Below, piece after piece: positions 53,648 to 64,000 of a stretch of 64,000 bases of DNA; within the stretch, counting starts at the first letter, position 1; every line of letters begins with the position of its first letter. The notes under the pieces are model-generated. The model was not told the DNA's origin, ran no database searches, and saw nothing but the letters and a program-made list of their open reading frames with translations. The stretch is from assembly GCA_036555725.1 (NCBI GenBank), contig DATBKU010000050.1, positions 59,832-123,831 of the forward strand. Direction: 5' to 3'. The DNA is from CALAED01 sp036555725. Lineage in GTDB: Bacteria; Actinomycetota; Actinomycetes; Streptosporangiales; Streptosporangiaceae. The position numbers and the translations under genes were made by a program.

Positions 53648-54148
53648 CTATCCCTTGGGTGCGGCGGGGCAGTGCATGACCAGGCGGGGGCCGAGCTTGT
53701 GCAGGCCCGCCTCGATCTCGGCGCGCCACAGGTCGCGGAGACCGGGACTCCAGCGCTCCTCGGGAAACTCGACGAAGCCGTGCCGGGCGTACCAAGGGCC
53801 GTTCCACGGCACGTCCCGGAAGGTGATCAAGGTGACGCCGGAGGTGCCGGCGGCATGGTCGATCACCGTGGTGAGCAGCCGGGTGCCGATGCCGTGACCG
53901 CAGCGGTCGGCCTCGACGGAGATCTGCTCCAGATGGAGGTGGCCGCCGATGGGCTTGACCGCGGCGAAGCCGAGGGGCGGATCGCCCGCGACGTAGATGT
54001 CGGAGCCGTCGCGGATCGCCTCCTCGATCACCATCGGGCCGGGCGGGAAGACGATGCCCAGTTCGGCGAACATCCGGTCGCCGCTCTGCTCGATTCGGGC
54101 GAGCGACGACAGGTCCCGAGGCTCGGCCGGGCGTACGAAGGCGCACAC
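53648..54148 (-). CDS. GNAT-family N-acetyltransferase
   Basis: The 166-residue protein shows acetyl-CoA-binding motif A in LHLEQISVEADRCGHGIGTRLL and the tail WNGPWYARHGFVEF. Conserved in actinobacteria as a single gene; substrate unknown. It converges with the response regulator, leaving 3 bases between stops. The start is the GTG at 54148. Confidence 0.85.
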   Translation of the reverse strand: MCAFVRPAEPRDLSSLARIEQSGDRMFAELGIVFPPGPMVIEEAIRDGSDIYVAGDPPLGFAAVKPIGGHLHLEQISVEADRCGHGIGTRLLTTVIDHAAGTSGVTLITFRDVPWNGPWYARHGFVEFPEERWSPGLRDLWRAEIEAGLHKLGPRLVMHCPAAPKG

Positions 54149-54210
54149 GCGCGCGATCGTACGCCGCCCGGCGCCCGGAACGATAAGCGATTTCGTACGG
54201 CCTGGTCTGC

Positions 54211-54507
54211 TCAGTCGACGTCGACGCTGATGACGTCGAGGTTCGTGAAGCCCATCGGGCCGTCGGCCAGCTCGGCCATGCGCCGGGCGGTCCGGTCGGT
54301 CTCGGGCAGGTCGTTGTTCCGCATCGCCTCTTCGTACGAGGGGAACTCGACGATCATGAGGTAGCGGCCGGCCTGGTCGCGGTCCCGGCAGGCCATGAGC
54401 CGCATGCGGGGCCGCCTACCCTCTGTGTCCTTGCGCCACTGGTCCTCGAGTGCCTGGAACTCCTCGAACCTCGTTGTCGTGACCTCGATGATCTGCACGA
54501 ATGACAT
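54211..54507 (-). CDS. Small dimeric alpha/beta-barrel protein
   Basis: This 98-residue protein (MSFVQIIEVTTTRFEEFQ) has the short beta-alpha-beta pattern of the antibiotic biosynthesis monooxygenase-like (dimeric alpha-beta barrel) fold, including YLMIVEFPSYEEAMRNNDLP. GGGGAGG supports the ATG at 54507. No catalytic residue can be assigned. The 190 bases between it and uvrB show nothing recognisable. Confidence 0.75.
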   Translation of the reverse strand: MSFVQIIEVTTTRFEEFQALEDQWRKDTEGRRPRMRLMACRDRDQAGRYLMIVEFPSYEEAMRNNDLPETDRTARRMAELADGPMGFTNLDVISVDVD

Positions 54508-54697
54508 GACTGCCCCTCCCCGTCCGTCGCACCCCCACTTCCCCGAGTGGACGCGCCGAGCCGTTCGGCGGGCAAGTGGTCTACCCAACGTGACCACCTC
54601 CGGACAGGCGCCGGAGGGCCGCGACCGGCCGTCTTCGGGCCGCGCGGCGAGGGCCGCAGCGGGACGCCGGTCCGCTCCGTGTCGCGAGGGCCGGGCG

Positions 54698-56818
<2,121 letters not shown>

Positions 56819-56950
56819 GCTGCTCTCCCTAGTACCGGCTGGACTCCCCTCAAACGTTACGACCCGCCTCCGACATTCCGCCGCCCGCGCTCACGATCGT
56901 GCCGCCGTACGCGCCCGTACGGCACGGACCGGCCGCATGTCTCTACCGGC

Positions 56951-57721
56951 TCAGCGGTCGGCGACCACGCGGTTGGTCAGGCGGCCGAGCCCCGTCACCG
57001 CGACCGTCATCGTGTCGCCAATCCGGACCGGCCCGACGCCCGCCGGCGTGCCGGTCATGATCACGTCGCCCGCCTCCAGCCGGGCGAACGCGGTGATGTA
57101 CGCGATCAGCGTCGGGATGTCGAAGATGAAGTCCCTGGTACGGCCGTCCTGGCGGAGCTCGCCGTCGACCTCGCAGGTGACCCGTACGTCAGCGGGGTCG
57201 AACTCGGTGTCCACCCAGGGCCCGAGCGGGCAGAACGTGTCGAAGCCCTTGCCGCGGGTCCACTGCGGGTCGCTCCTTTGCAGGTCCCGGGCGGTGACGT
57301 CGTTGCCGCACGTGTACCCGGCCACCATGGACATGGCCTCCTCCGGCGGCACCCGGCGCCCCGTACGCCCGATCACGACGACCAGTTCGGCCTCCGGATC
57401 CACCCGCCCCGACAGGGACGGGTAGACGACGTCGTCGCCGGGCCCGATGATCGCGGACGGCGGCTTGAGGAACACCAGCGGCTCCTTGGGCACCGGGTTG
57501 CCGAGCTCGGCAGCGTGGTCGGCGTAGTTCCGCCCGACGCAGACGATCTTGCTGGGCGTCACCGGTGCGCACAGCCGTACGTCGTCGACCGGCCCCACGG
57601 CCGGCCCCTGGCGCAGCCCGGCTCCGTCCCACGGCTCGCCCTCGGCGGCGTACACCGTGTCGTCGGAGCCGAGCACGCCCCACCGCGTCGCGCCCTCGGA
57701 GTCGTACCTGATGATCCGCAT
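56951..57721 (-). CDS. Fumarylacetoacetate hydrolase-family protein
   Basis: The 256-residue protein has the FAH fold: VCVGRNYADHAAELG, FLKPPSAIIGPGDDVVYP, metal-binding acidic residues in VDPEAELVVVIG, and the C-terminal GDVIMTGTPAGVGPV. Members hydrolyse, hydrate or decarboxylate beta-dicarbonyl-type compounds. The ATG at 57721 gives the family-like N-terminus (MRIIRYDSEG). Substrate unknown; no aromatic ring-fission genes adjoin it. Confidence 0.9.
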   Translation of the reverse strand: MRIIRYDSEGATRWGVLGSDDTVYAAEGEPWDGAGLRQGPAVGPVDDVRLCAPVTPSKIVCVGRNYADHAAELGNPVPKEPLVFLKPPSAIIGPGDDVVYPSLSGRVDPEAELVVVIGRTGRRVPPEEAMSMVAGYTCGNDVTARDLQRSDPQWTRGKGFDTFCPLGPWVDTEFDPADVRVTCEVDGELRQDGRTRDFIFDIPTLIAYITAFARLEAGDVIMTGTPAGVGPVRIGDTMTVAVTGLGRLTNRVVADR

Positions 57722-57872
57722 CGCTCTCCTCGTACGTCCGGCAGGTCCCGATCTTCGGATCTCAGCATGGCGCGTCCGGCACCCATACGACATCAACAGT
57801 GATGGTTACTGAAATGAAGGGCCATGGTCACTGATCGCTCACCGTATGACCGCTCTCCACCGCGCCCGTACG

Positions 57873-57916
57873 CTCATAGGCTCCGTCGCGCAGCGGGAAA
57901 GCGCGGCGCCTATGAG
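57873..57916. terminator. Hairpin downstream of coaE
   Basis: CTCATAGGC (57873-57881) pairs with GCCTATGAG (57908-57916); partly paired GC-rich sequence in between can extend the stem. It lies 6 bases beyond the coaE stop on the minus strand, in a good position to end that transcript. Confidence 0.55.
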
Positions 57917-57922
57917 TCAGGT

Positions 57923-58519
57923 CTAGGAGGCCTTGGCGCTGAGCTCCGCCCAGAGCGCGTCGACCTGGGCGGCCACCTCGCCGAGCGAGCCGGAGTTGTC
58001 GATCACGTGATCGGCGATGGCGAGGCGCTGGTCGCGGGTCGCCTGGGCGGCGATCCGGGCCCGCGCCGCCTCCTCGGTCATGCCGCGGTCCGCGACCAGC
58101 CTGGCCACCTGGGTCTCGACGGGCGCGTCCACGACCACCACGACGTCGTACAGGTCTGCCAGGTTGTTCTCGGTCAGCAGCGGCACGTCGTAGACGACGA
58201 CGGCGCCGGGCGGCACGGCATCGAACAGCTCCTGCATGCGCCGGCCCACGAGCGGATGCACGATCGCGTTCAGCGCGGCGCGCCGGTCGGCGTCCGCGAA
58301 CACGATGGAGCCGAGCCGATCGCGATCGAGCGAGCCGTCCGGCAGCAGTACGTCCGGGCCGAACTCGCCGGCCACCGCGTCGAGGCCCGGCGTGCCGGGC
58401 TCGACCACCTCGCGGGCGACGACGTCGGCGTCGATCAGCACCGCGCCGTGCGCGACCAGGCGACGGGCGACCTCGCTCTTGCCCGACCCGATCCCCCCGG
58501 TCAATCCCACACGCAGCAC
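57923..58519 (-). CDS. coaE: Dephospho-CoA kinase
   Basis: CoaE phosphorylates dephospho-CoA in the last step of CoA synthesis. The 198-residue protein has the P-loop LTGGIGSGKSEVARRL, the conserved DADVVAREVVEPG motif and VVVDAPVETQVARLV. It is the single-domain form, without the C-terminal GrpB-like domain seen in mycobacteria and some other actinobacteria. It precedes a hairpin terminator. Confidence 0.95.
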   Translation of the reverse strand: MLRVGLTGGIGSGKSEVARRLVAHGAVLIDADVVAREVVEPGTPGLDAVAGEFGPDVLLPDGSLDRDRLGSIVFADADRRAALNAIVHPLVGRRMQELFDAVPPGAVVVYDVPLLTENNLADLYDVVVVVDAPVETQVARLVADRGMTEEAARARIAAQATRDQRLAIADHVIDNSGSLGEVAAQVDALWAELSAKAS

Positions 58520-58565
58520 AGACCGACCCTATCGGCGCCCACCTGGGAATCGCGCGGCCGGCGGC

Positions 58566-59084
58566 TCACGCGGGAGCGCCGGGCAAAGCCTTGCGCATAT
58601 GGACGAGGGTGAGATGGGCGGCGACGCGCTCGCGGCGGACCTCGGTGTAGCCGAGGCGGCGGTAAAGCCGCAGGTTGCCGTCGCTGAGGTGGCCGGTGAA
58701 CAGCACGATGGTGCCGGCCCGGCCGGTCACCGCGGCCTCCAGCGCGCGCATGAGGCGGGTGCCGATGCCCTGACCCCGCAGGTCGGGGGCCACGACGAGC
58801 CGCCCGGCCAGGCAGGTCTGGTCGTTGAAGGTGCCCCGTACGGCGCCGACGAGCCGCGGGCCCTGCCGCGCCACCAGGACGACGGCGTCGCCGGCCAGCA
58901 CGGCCCGCAACTGGTCGAGCGACTCGATCAGCGGCGCGATGAACGGGTCGCCGTACAGCTGGGCCTCGGTGAGGTAGGCGGCGCGCTGGACGGTCAGGAT
59001 CTCGCCGGCGTCACCGGGGCTCGCCCGTTCGATGCGGACATCGAGCGAGGTCGCGCCCGCCTTCTCGTTCGGCATCGCGGGCAT
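58566..59084 (-). CDS. GNAT-family N-acetyltransferase
   Basis: The 172-residue protein has motif A VVAPDLRGQGIGTRLMRALE and the C-terminal LRLYRRLGYTEVRRE. It may acetylate a small molecule or protein; no substrate clue. It starts 12 bases after the stop of the EEP-fold membrane protein and ends 46 bases before coaE; the three may form one transcript. Confidence 0.87.
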   Translation of the reverse strand: MPAMPNEKAGATSLDVRIERASPGDAGEILTVQRAAYLTEAQLYGDPFIAPLIESLDQLRAVLAGDAVVLVARQGPRLVGAVRGTFNDQTCLAGRLVVAPDLRGQGIGTRLMRALEAAVTGRAGTIVLFTGHLSDGNLRLYRRLGYTEVRRERVAAHLTLVHMRKALPGAPA

Positions 59085-59096
59085 GGGGCCACCCTC

Positions 59097-61022
59097 CTAG
59101 TCGCCGACCCGTACGGTCGCGACGACGGGCTGGTGACCGGGGGCGGCCGGCGTGCGGGCCGCGGCCTCGGAAATGAACACGTCGTCGGTGCCGAGCAGCC
59201 AGTCGCCGGACGATTCCCCCGAGTCGGACGCGTGGCGCAGCCCGGTGCCGTCGGTGAGCCGGCTCAGCGCCGCACTCTGGGCGCCCAGGCCCGCCGCGAT
59301 CACCGTCTGCGGTCCACCGCCCCACGCCCTCATCAGCTGCGCGGCCTGGATCTCGTGGGCGCGGTCGTGGCCCGCCGCGTCGTCCAGCCGCGTCGACCAG
59401 ACGTCGACCGTACGGCCGCCGCCGACCTCGAGGCGGGCCCATACGTATCCGGGCACCTGGACGCCGCCCGCCTGGGCCAGCCGCCCGGCGCCGGAGGAGC
59501 GGATCGGCAGCCGCGTGAGCACCGCGTTGCCGGACTGGTTGTCCGCGCCCGGTCCCCAGACGAGATGCATGCTCAGCCGGCGGGCCAGCCACGCGGCGCC
59601 ATCGGTGGTGCCGGACGCCAGCCGGCCCCGCCCGACGTCCTGCAGCAGCACGACATCCGACCCGGTGGCCCCGATCGCCCCCGCCACACGTTCGAGATCG
59701 ACCCGTCCGTCCTGGCCGACCGCCTCGTGGATGTTGTAGGCGACCAGCTGGAACCGGCCGGCCGGCGCCGCCGGGCTCCCCAGAGCGGGCGCGGTCAGCG
59801 CGCTGAGCAACGGGACGACCAGCAGCAGGAGGGCGGCGGCGCCCGCGCCCAGCGACCGCCGCGCCGACCGCGCCGGCAACGGGCCGCCACGGGCCGCCGC
59901 GAGCGCCGCGAGCAGTCCGAGCATGATCCCGGCGAGCCCCGGCAGGATCTTGCTCGAGAACGGCAGCGGCACGTCGCCGGCCAGCTGGTACGACAGCAGC
60001 AGCGCCCCCATCAGCACCCCGCCGAGCGCGGCGCCCAGGTCGATGCGCCAGACCGGTCCGCCCCGCCCGGCCCGGCGCAGCGGCGCCCGCGACCCGACGG
60101 CGAGCAGCCAGGCGGCCAGCAGCTGCCCGGCCACCAGCACGACCCACGTCAGCACGCGCCCGGTGAGGCCGTACGGCCCGGTCACCGCCGCGGTGCCGAC
60201 CCCGAGGACCGTGCCGCCGAGCACCGCCGTGCCGCCCGGTACGGCCCGTACCGCCAGCCCCGAGGACAGGAACGCCAGCGCGAGCGCCTGACCGGCCAGC
60301 ACCACGGCACCGGCGACCGGCGGCGACAGCCAGCCGGCCGTGGCGGCGAACGCCGGACTCGACAGCACCAGCACCTGGATCGCCAGGAACGGGCCGAGGG
60401 CCGCGGCGCCGAGCCCGTCGCGCCACGTGATTCCGGGCGCCGGTACGGCACCGGAGCGCAGCTCGATGACGAGCATGGCGAGGCCAGCACCGACGAGCAC
60501 GACGCACACCGCCCACGGGCCCATCCCGGGCCGCCACACCGGGTCCCACGTGCCGAACCCGATCCGCACGGCGGTGTCGAGGGCCAGCCCGGCCACCCCG
60601 GCCGTGGCGAACCCCACCCCGGACAGGCCGCGTGCCGCCTCGTACAGCGCCACCATCGCGATCGTGGCTAGCGCCAGGCCCGCGCAGGCGAGCCACAGCC
60701 CCGGCGCGGCGGCCTGCGCCGCGAGCCGTACGGCCAGCAATCCGCCCACGCCGACGCCGATCAGCGCGCGCGGCCCGGCCAGCGCCCGGATCAGCGGCGC
60801 CAGCAGCCCGGCGAGACAGCTCAGCAGCACCACCGCGGCCGCCGCACCCGCGCCGGAATCCTCGGCGAACCTGCCGAACAGCGGCAGGGCGAAGCGCAGC
60901 GTCTCGGCGAGAACGGCGATGCTGATCGCGATCAGGGCCAGCCGCGCGCGGCCCTGAGGGACGATGGGAGCCGCGGGCCGGGCGTGTCCCACGGACGGTA
61001 TGCCCCTGTCGGTTGTGGCCAC
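59097..61022 (-). CDS. Membrane protein with degenerate endonuclease/exonuclease/phosphatase domain
   Basis: The 641-residue protein has a large N-terminal membrane domain (about a dozen hydrophobic segments, residues 30-415) followed by an EEP-fold domain (residues 425-641). The EEP core is recognisable: AYNIHEAVGQDGRVDLE, DVVLLQDVGRG, YVWARLEVGGG. Several catalytic positions are altered: the usual GDLN reads AGLG (577-580), the SDH near the C-terminus is PGH (H630), the TH of the THL motif is TR (545), and LQE is LQD. It is probably a catalytically dead relative. GGAGAG (61030-61035) with a 7-base gap selects the GTG at 61022 over the ATG at 61052. Confidence 0.82.
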   Translation of the reverse strand: MATTDRGIPSVGHARPAAPIVPQGRARLALIAISIAVLAETLRFALPLFGRFAEDSGAGAAAAVVLLSCLAGLLAPLIRALAGPRALIGVGVGGLLAVRLAAQAAAPGLWLACAGLALATIAMVALYEAARGLSGVGFATAGVAGLALDTAVRIGFGTWDPVWRPGMGPWAVCVVLVGAGLAMLVIELRSGAVPAPGITWRDGLGAAALGPFLAIQVLVLSSPAFAATAGWLSPPVAGAVVLAGQALALAFLSSGLAVRAVPGGTAVLGGTVLGVGTAAVTGPYGLTGRVLTWVVLVAGQLLAAWLLAVGSRAPLRRAGRGGPVWRIDLGAALGGVLMGALLLSYQLAGDVPLPFSSKILPGLAGIMLGLLAALAAARGGPLPARSARRSLGAGAAALLLLVVPLLSALTAPALGSPAAPAGRFQLVAYNIHEAVGQDGRVDLERVAGAIGATGSDVVLLQDVGRGRLASGTTDGAAWLARRLSMHLVWGPGADNQSGNAVLTRLPIRSSGAGRLAQAGGVQVPGYVWARLEVGGGRTVDVWSTRLDDAAGHDRAHEIQAAQLMRAWGGGPQTVIAAGLGAQSAALSRLTDGTGLRHASDSGESSGDWLLGTDDVFISEAAARTPAAPGHQPVVATVRVGD

Positions 61023-61068
61023 CAGAAAGCTCTCCTGCGGGGAAACGACCATGTGGTCAGAGAAAGCC

Positions 61069-61100
61069 TGAGCCGGACGGTACTGAGACCGTCCGGCTCA
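61069..61100 (-). terminator. Intrinsic terminator of rpsA
   Basis: TGAGCCGGACGGT and its exact complement ACCGTCCGGCTCA form a 13-bp stem with a 6-base loop, 18 bases after the rpsA stop. On the minus strand it is followed by GGCTTTCT, a short T-rich run. The best terminator in the window. It also separates rpsA from the EEP-fold gene. Confidence 0.85.
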
Positions 61101-61117
61101 TGGCAAACGAACTCTGG

Positions 61118-62611
61118 CTATTGGCCGCCGGAGAGCTTCTCCCGCAGCGCGGCGAGCGCCTCGTCGGAGGCGAGGGCGCCCTCGGCCTGCTGTGGCTGCT
61201 CGTCGCCACCGCCGGAGTACGACGTCGGCTCGCCACCGCCACCGCCACCGCCTCCGTTGCCGGCCGCCTCGGCCTCGGCCTTACGGGCCTCCTCGATCTG
61301 CCGGCGGTGGGCGTCGAACCGCGTGCGGGCCTCGGCGTACTGCCGCTCCCACTGCTCGCGCTGGTCTTCGTAGCCTTCGAGCCACTCGCCGGTCTCGGAG
61401 TCGAAGCCCTCGGGGTACTTGTAGTTGCCCTGCTCGTCGTACTCGGCGGGCATGCCGTACAGCGTCGGGTCGAAGTCCTCTTCCTCGATGCCGACCGCGC
61501 CCTCGTTGGCCTGCTTCAGCGACAGGCTGATGCGGCGCCGGTCGAGGTCGATGTCGATGATCTTGACGAAGATCTCGTCGCCGACCTGGACGACCTGCTC
61601 GGGGATCTCGACGTGCCGCTCGGCCAGCTCGGAGATGTGCACCAGGCCCTCGATGCCCTCCTCGACGCGGACGAACGCGCCGAACGGGACCAGCTTGGTG
61701 ACCCGGCCGGGAACGACCTGGCCGATCTGGTGGGTGCGGGCGAACTGCTGCCACGGGTCTTCCTGCGTCGCCTTGAGCGACAGCGAGACCCGCTCGCGCT
61801 CCATGTCGACGTCGAGGACCTCGACCGTGACCTCCTGGCCGACCTCGACGACCTCGGACGGGTGGTCGATGTGCTTCCAGGACAGCTCGGAGACGTGCAC
61901 CAGACCGTCGACGCCGCCGAGATCGACGAACGCGCCGAAGTTGACGATGCTCGACACGACGCCCTTGCGGACCTGGCCCTTCTGCAGGGTGTTGAGGAAG
62001 GTCTGGCGGACCTCGCTCTGGGTCTGCTCCAGCCAGGCACGGCGGGACAGCACCACGTTGTTGCGGTTCTTGTCCAGCTCGATGATCTTGGCCTCGAGCT
62101 CCCGGCCCACGTACGGCTGCAGGTCGCGCACGCGGCGCATCTCCACCAGCGAGGCGGGCAGGAAGCCGCGCAGCCCGATGTCGAGGATGAGACCGCCCTT
62201 GACGACCTCGATGACCGTGCCCGTGACGATGCCGTCCTCGTCCTTGATCTTCTCGATCGTGCCCCAGGCGCGCTCGTACTGGGCGCGCTTCTTCGAGAGG
62301 ATCAGCCGGCCCTCCTTGTCCTCCTTCTGGAGAACCAGGGCCTCGACGTGGTCACCGACCTTGACGACATCGTTGGGATCGACGTCGTGCTTGATGGACA
62401 GCTCGCGCGAGGGGATGACGCCCTCGGTCTTGTAGCCGATGTCGAGCAAGACCTCGTCTCGATCGACCTTGACGACAGTGCCTTCGACAATGTCGCCGTC
62501 GTTGAAGTACTTGATGGTCTCGTCGATCGCGGCGAGGAAGGCTTCCTCGGACCCGATGTCGTTGACCGCTACCTGCGGGGTGGTCGAGGTGGCCTCGGTG
62601 CTGCTCGTCAT
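61118..62611 (-). CDS. rpsA: 30S ribosomal protein S1
   Basis: S1 binds mRNA on the small ribosomal subunit. The 497-residue protein has four S1 RNA-binding domains, the actinobacterial form; the later ones show GAFVDLGGVDGLVHVSELSW and GAFVRVEEGIEGLVHISELA. The C-terminal tail is Glu/Gly-rich with a run of nine glycines. The ATG at 62611 gives the usual start (MTSSTEATS); an ATG at 62638 is possible. Transcription starts about 170 bases upstream at a strong promoter, leaving a long leader that may carry autogenous control. Confidence 0.96.
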   Translation of the reverse strand: MTSSTEATSTTPQVAVNDIGSEEAFLAAIDETIKYFNDGDIVEGTVVKVDRDEVLLDIGYKTEGVIPSRELSIKHDVDPNDVVKVGDHVEALVLQKEDKEGRLILSKKRAQYERAWGTIEKIKDEDGIVTGTVIEVVKGGLILDIGLRGFLPASLVEMRRVRDLQPYVGRELEAKIIELDKNRNNVVLSRRAWLEQTQSEVRQTFLNTLQKGQVRKGVVSSIVNFGAFVDLGGVDGLVHVSELSWKHIDHPSEVVEVGQEVTVEVLDVDMERERVSLSLKATQEDPWQQFARTHQIGQVVPGRVTKLVPFGAFVRVEEGIEGLVHISELAERHVEIPEQVVQVGDEIFVKIIDIDLDRRRISLSLKQANEGAVGIEEEDFDPTLYGMPAEYDEQGNYKYPEGFDSETGEWLEGYEDQREQWERQYAEARTRFDAHRRQIEEARKAEAEAAGNGGGGGGGGEPTSYSGGGDEQPQQAEGALASDEALAALREKLSGGQ

Positions 62612-62787
62612 GTGTGGGATCGGCTCCGGTACGGACATGGATGTCGTTGTTGGTGCGCGGAGGGCCCTTATCGTCCCTGCCGAAGACCGGAGTGGCGGAG
62701 GCTTGCTCCATCCGAAGACCGATGTCGACCTGACCGAGCGCTAGCCTGCTCCGTCCGAGGCACGCGCAGGCCCGCAGCGCAGCGATC

Positions 62788-62816
62788 AGGATATGAGACG
62801 TTCGGACATGGGTCAA
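62788..62816 (-). promoter_or_regulatory. Strong rpsA promoter
   Basis: On the minus strand TTGACC (62811-62816) and TATCCT (62788-62793) are separated by 17 bases, a close match to the housekeeping sigma-factor consensus. The predicted leader is about 170 bases. The remaining sequence between rpsA and the deacetylase gene shows nothing else. Confidence 0.7.
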
Positions 62817-62850
62817 TCCGCTCCCGCGGGAGAGCGTCCGCGGAGGCGGT

Positions 62851-63945
62851 TCAGTATGGGCGTCCCCGTCCTTCGAAGCGCTTCGCGAGCGACCCCGCAT
62901 CGGATGACGGAAATGATATCGCCGCAGGGTCCCCGTCCGATGTGTACCTCTTGCCAGGATTATTGTCCAGCCAGTCCAGCCATGCGGACGAGCAGAACTT
63001 GTCGCAGTCGTCCCTCTTGATCTTGCCTTCGGACCGGACCCGGGGAATCTCCATCGGCTGAAAGGCCGTGCTGTACGGGGAATCGGCGGGCCGCCAACCC
63101 GCCAGGAACATCCCCGCGAAGTCCCAGCTCGCGCCGCTGGAGTGGCCGTGATCGGCCCAGGACAGATGGGTCGGGGCGCCGTACGGAAAGGCGAAGGTCA
63201 CCGGCGGCGGAGCGCCCATATCCGTGATCATTTTCTGGTCGGTCCCGATCTCTTTCTGCACCTTTGTCCGAGATATCCCGGAAAGGTCGACGTGATTGGT
63301 CGTGTGATTGGCGACCTCGAAGCCGTGGTGTACCAGCCATTGCACACCGGCGCGCGCCTTGTCGCCCATCATGAACGGGTCCTTGATGAGGTAGAACGTG
63401 GCGGCCGGGCGGAACCATGGATACTCGCGGGCCACGTCGAGGATGATGCTGACCGCCGTGTCGGGCTTCGGGTTGCCCTGCGCGTCGAGGGTCAGGTGGC
63501 TCGGGTACCCGTCGTCGAAGGTGAGCACGACGGGGTGGGTGCCGGCGGGGATGTCGATGTCGCCGGTGGCGAACTCGGCCGCGGTCACCGGCACGTACGC
63601 CTCCTTGGCCAGCCGCTCCAGCTCGCGGCGCAGCTCGGCCGGGCTGCGGTCGTACGACGTGATCGCCTTGGCCTCGATCCGGTGGTACATCAGCACCGGC
63701 ACCTGGCCCAGCTCGTTGGCGTGCACGCGGCGGGCCATGGCCGCCGAGATCGTGGGCGTCGTCCGCGGCGCCGGGGCGGCCTTGGTCGCCTTCGCCGGGA
63801 CCGCCGACACGGTGGGCCTGCCGTGGTCGGCCGCGCCGGCCGGCCGGGCGCCGGCCTGGCTCCCGTGGTCGGCCCGCGGGGCGATCAGCCCGATCACGAC
63901 CGCACAGGCGATGAACAGGCCAGCGAGCTTGTGCAGCTGGGGCAC
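62851..63945 (-). CDS. Exported polysaccharide deacetylase (NodB domain)
   Basis: The 364-residue protein has an N-terminal hydrophobic segment (LAGLFIACAVVIGLIAP), a Pro/Ala/Thr-rich linker to about residue 70, and a NodB domain: VLMYHRIE, the catalytic VVLTFDDGYPSHLT (Asp pair) and the metal motif ANHTTNHVDLS (HxxxH). The C-terminus has a Cys pair (DDCDKFCSSAWL). It probably trims acetyl groups from peptidoglycan or another surface glycan. Start at ATG 63945; its upstream region is cut by the window edge. Confidence 0.9.
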   Translation of the reverse strand: MPQLHKLAGLFIACAVVIGLIAPRADHGSQAGARPAGAADHGRPTVSAVPAKATKAAPAPRTTPTISAAMARRVHANELGQVPVLMYHRIEAKAITSYDRSPAELRRELERLAKEAYVPVTAAEFATGDIDIPAGTHPVVLTFDDGYPSHLTLDAQGNPKPDTAVSIILDVAREYPWFRPAATFYLIKDPFMMGDKARAGVQWLVHHGFEVANHTTNHVDLSGISRTKVQKEIGTDQKMITDMGAPPPVTFAFPYGAPTHLSWADHGHSSGASWDFAGMFLAGWRPADSPYSTAFQPMEIPRVRSEGKIKRDDCDKFCSSAWLDWLDNNPGKRYTSDGDPAAISFPSSDAGSLAKRFEGRGRPY

Positions 63946-64000
63946 CCGGCCTCCTGGCTACTCGTGGACGCCGCCCGCGCCCGGACTATCGAGGCTCCAC

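Noticed and set aside
54508..54697. Possible small gene in the gap before the uvrB stop
   Set aside because: No frame there has a start with a ribosome-binding site or recognisable protein sequence.

Overview
The window is a 64 kb piece of a high-GC actinomycete chromosome. The base composition looks close to 70 % G+C by eye, GTG and even TTG starts are common, many genes overlap by 4 bases, and the housekeeping block parA-scpA-scpB-rluB-aroH-tyrA-cmk-der is typical of Actinomycetia. Gene families and layout fit Streptosporangiales or a related order, but the sequence alone does not fix a genus. Almost every base is coding; about sixty protein genes, one tRNA-Pro(GGG) and a few gene remnants are present. 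No rRNA, prophage, insertion sequence or CRISPR array was seen.

Layout. 1-3.2 kb: 3' part of a lactate permease, a Ppx/GppA phosphatase and a methyltransferase. 3.4-10.9 kb: an aerobic benzoyl-CoA (box) cluster (boxC, boxB, benzoate-CoA ligase), a small antitoxin with a frameshifted toxin, a PaaX-type regulator, an amidohydrolase and a PaaI-like thioesterase; no boxA reductase gene is present. 10.9-14.1 kb: acetyltransferase, metallo-beta-lactamase-fold hydrolase, DUF2510 membrane protein, small Cys-containing protein, DoxX. 14.2-17.1 kb: a Rieske oxygenase paired with a phytoene-desaturase-like flavoprotein behind a near-palindromic operator. 17-21 kb: NERD-like protein, GPH-type transporter, fused biotin-dependent carboxyltransferase. 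21.0-21.6 kb: two truncated gene remnants next to tRNA-Pro.

21.7-29.8 kb: VOC protein, winged-helix protein, serine hydrolase, GTP-dependent PEP carboxykinase with a regulatory region rich in inverted repeats, Ski2-like helicase and a small membrane protein. 29.8-43.4 kb: the housekeeping block der, cmk, tyrA, aroH, rluB, scpB, scpA, parA, xerD, ald, NUDIX, pyrG and a 42-residue-repeat coiled-coil protein, all on the minus strand. 43.4-51 kb: proline iminopeptidase, HMG-CoA lyase, a thiolase-like/DUF35/nitronate-monooxygenase operon, DUF427 tandem protein, SGNH esterase, DUF4126 protein. 51-54.5 kb: small membrane protein, two-component system, acetyltransferase, monooxygenase-like small protein. 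54.7-64 kb: uvrB, FAH-family hydrolase, coaE, acetyltransferase, a membrane-anchored EEP-fold protein lacking key catalytic residues, rpsA with a clear promoter and terminator, and a polysaccharide deacetylase.

The most notable signals are: (i) the box cluster without boxA, with an apparently leaderless boxC; (ii) the palindrome CCGTACGG, found at least 27 times when two or three are expected, in coding and intergenic DNA alike; (iii) palindromic operators upstream of the flavoprotein/Rieske pair and of pckG; (iv) a degenerate EEP-fold domain fused to a large membrane domain; and (v) a frameshifted toxin behind an intact antitoxin-like gene.
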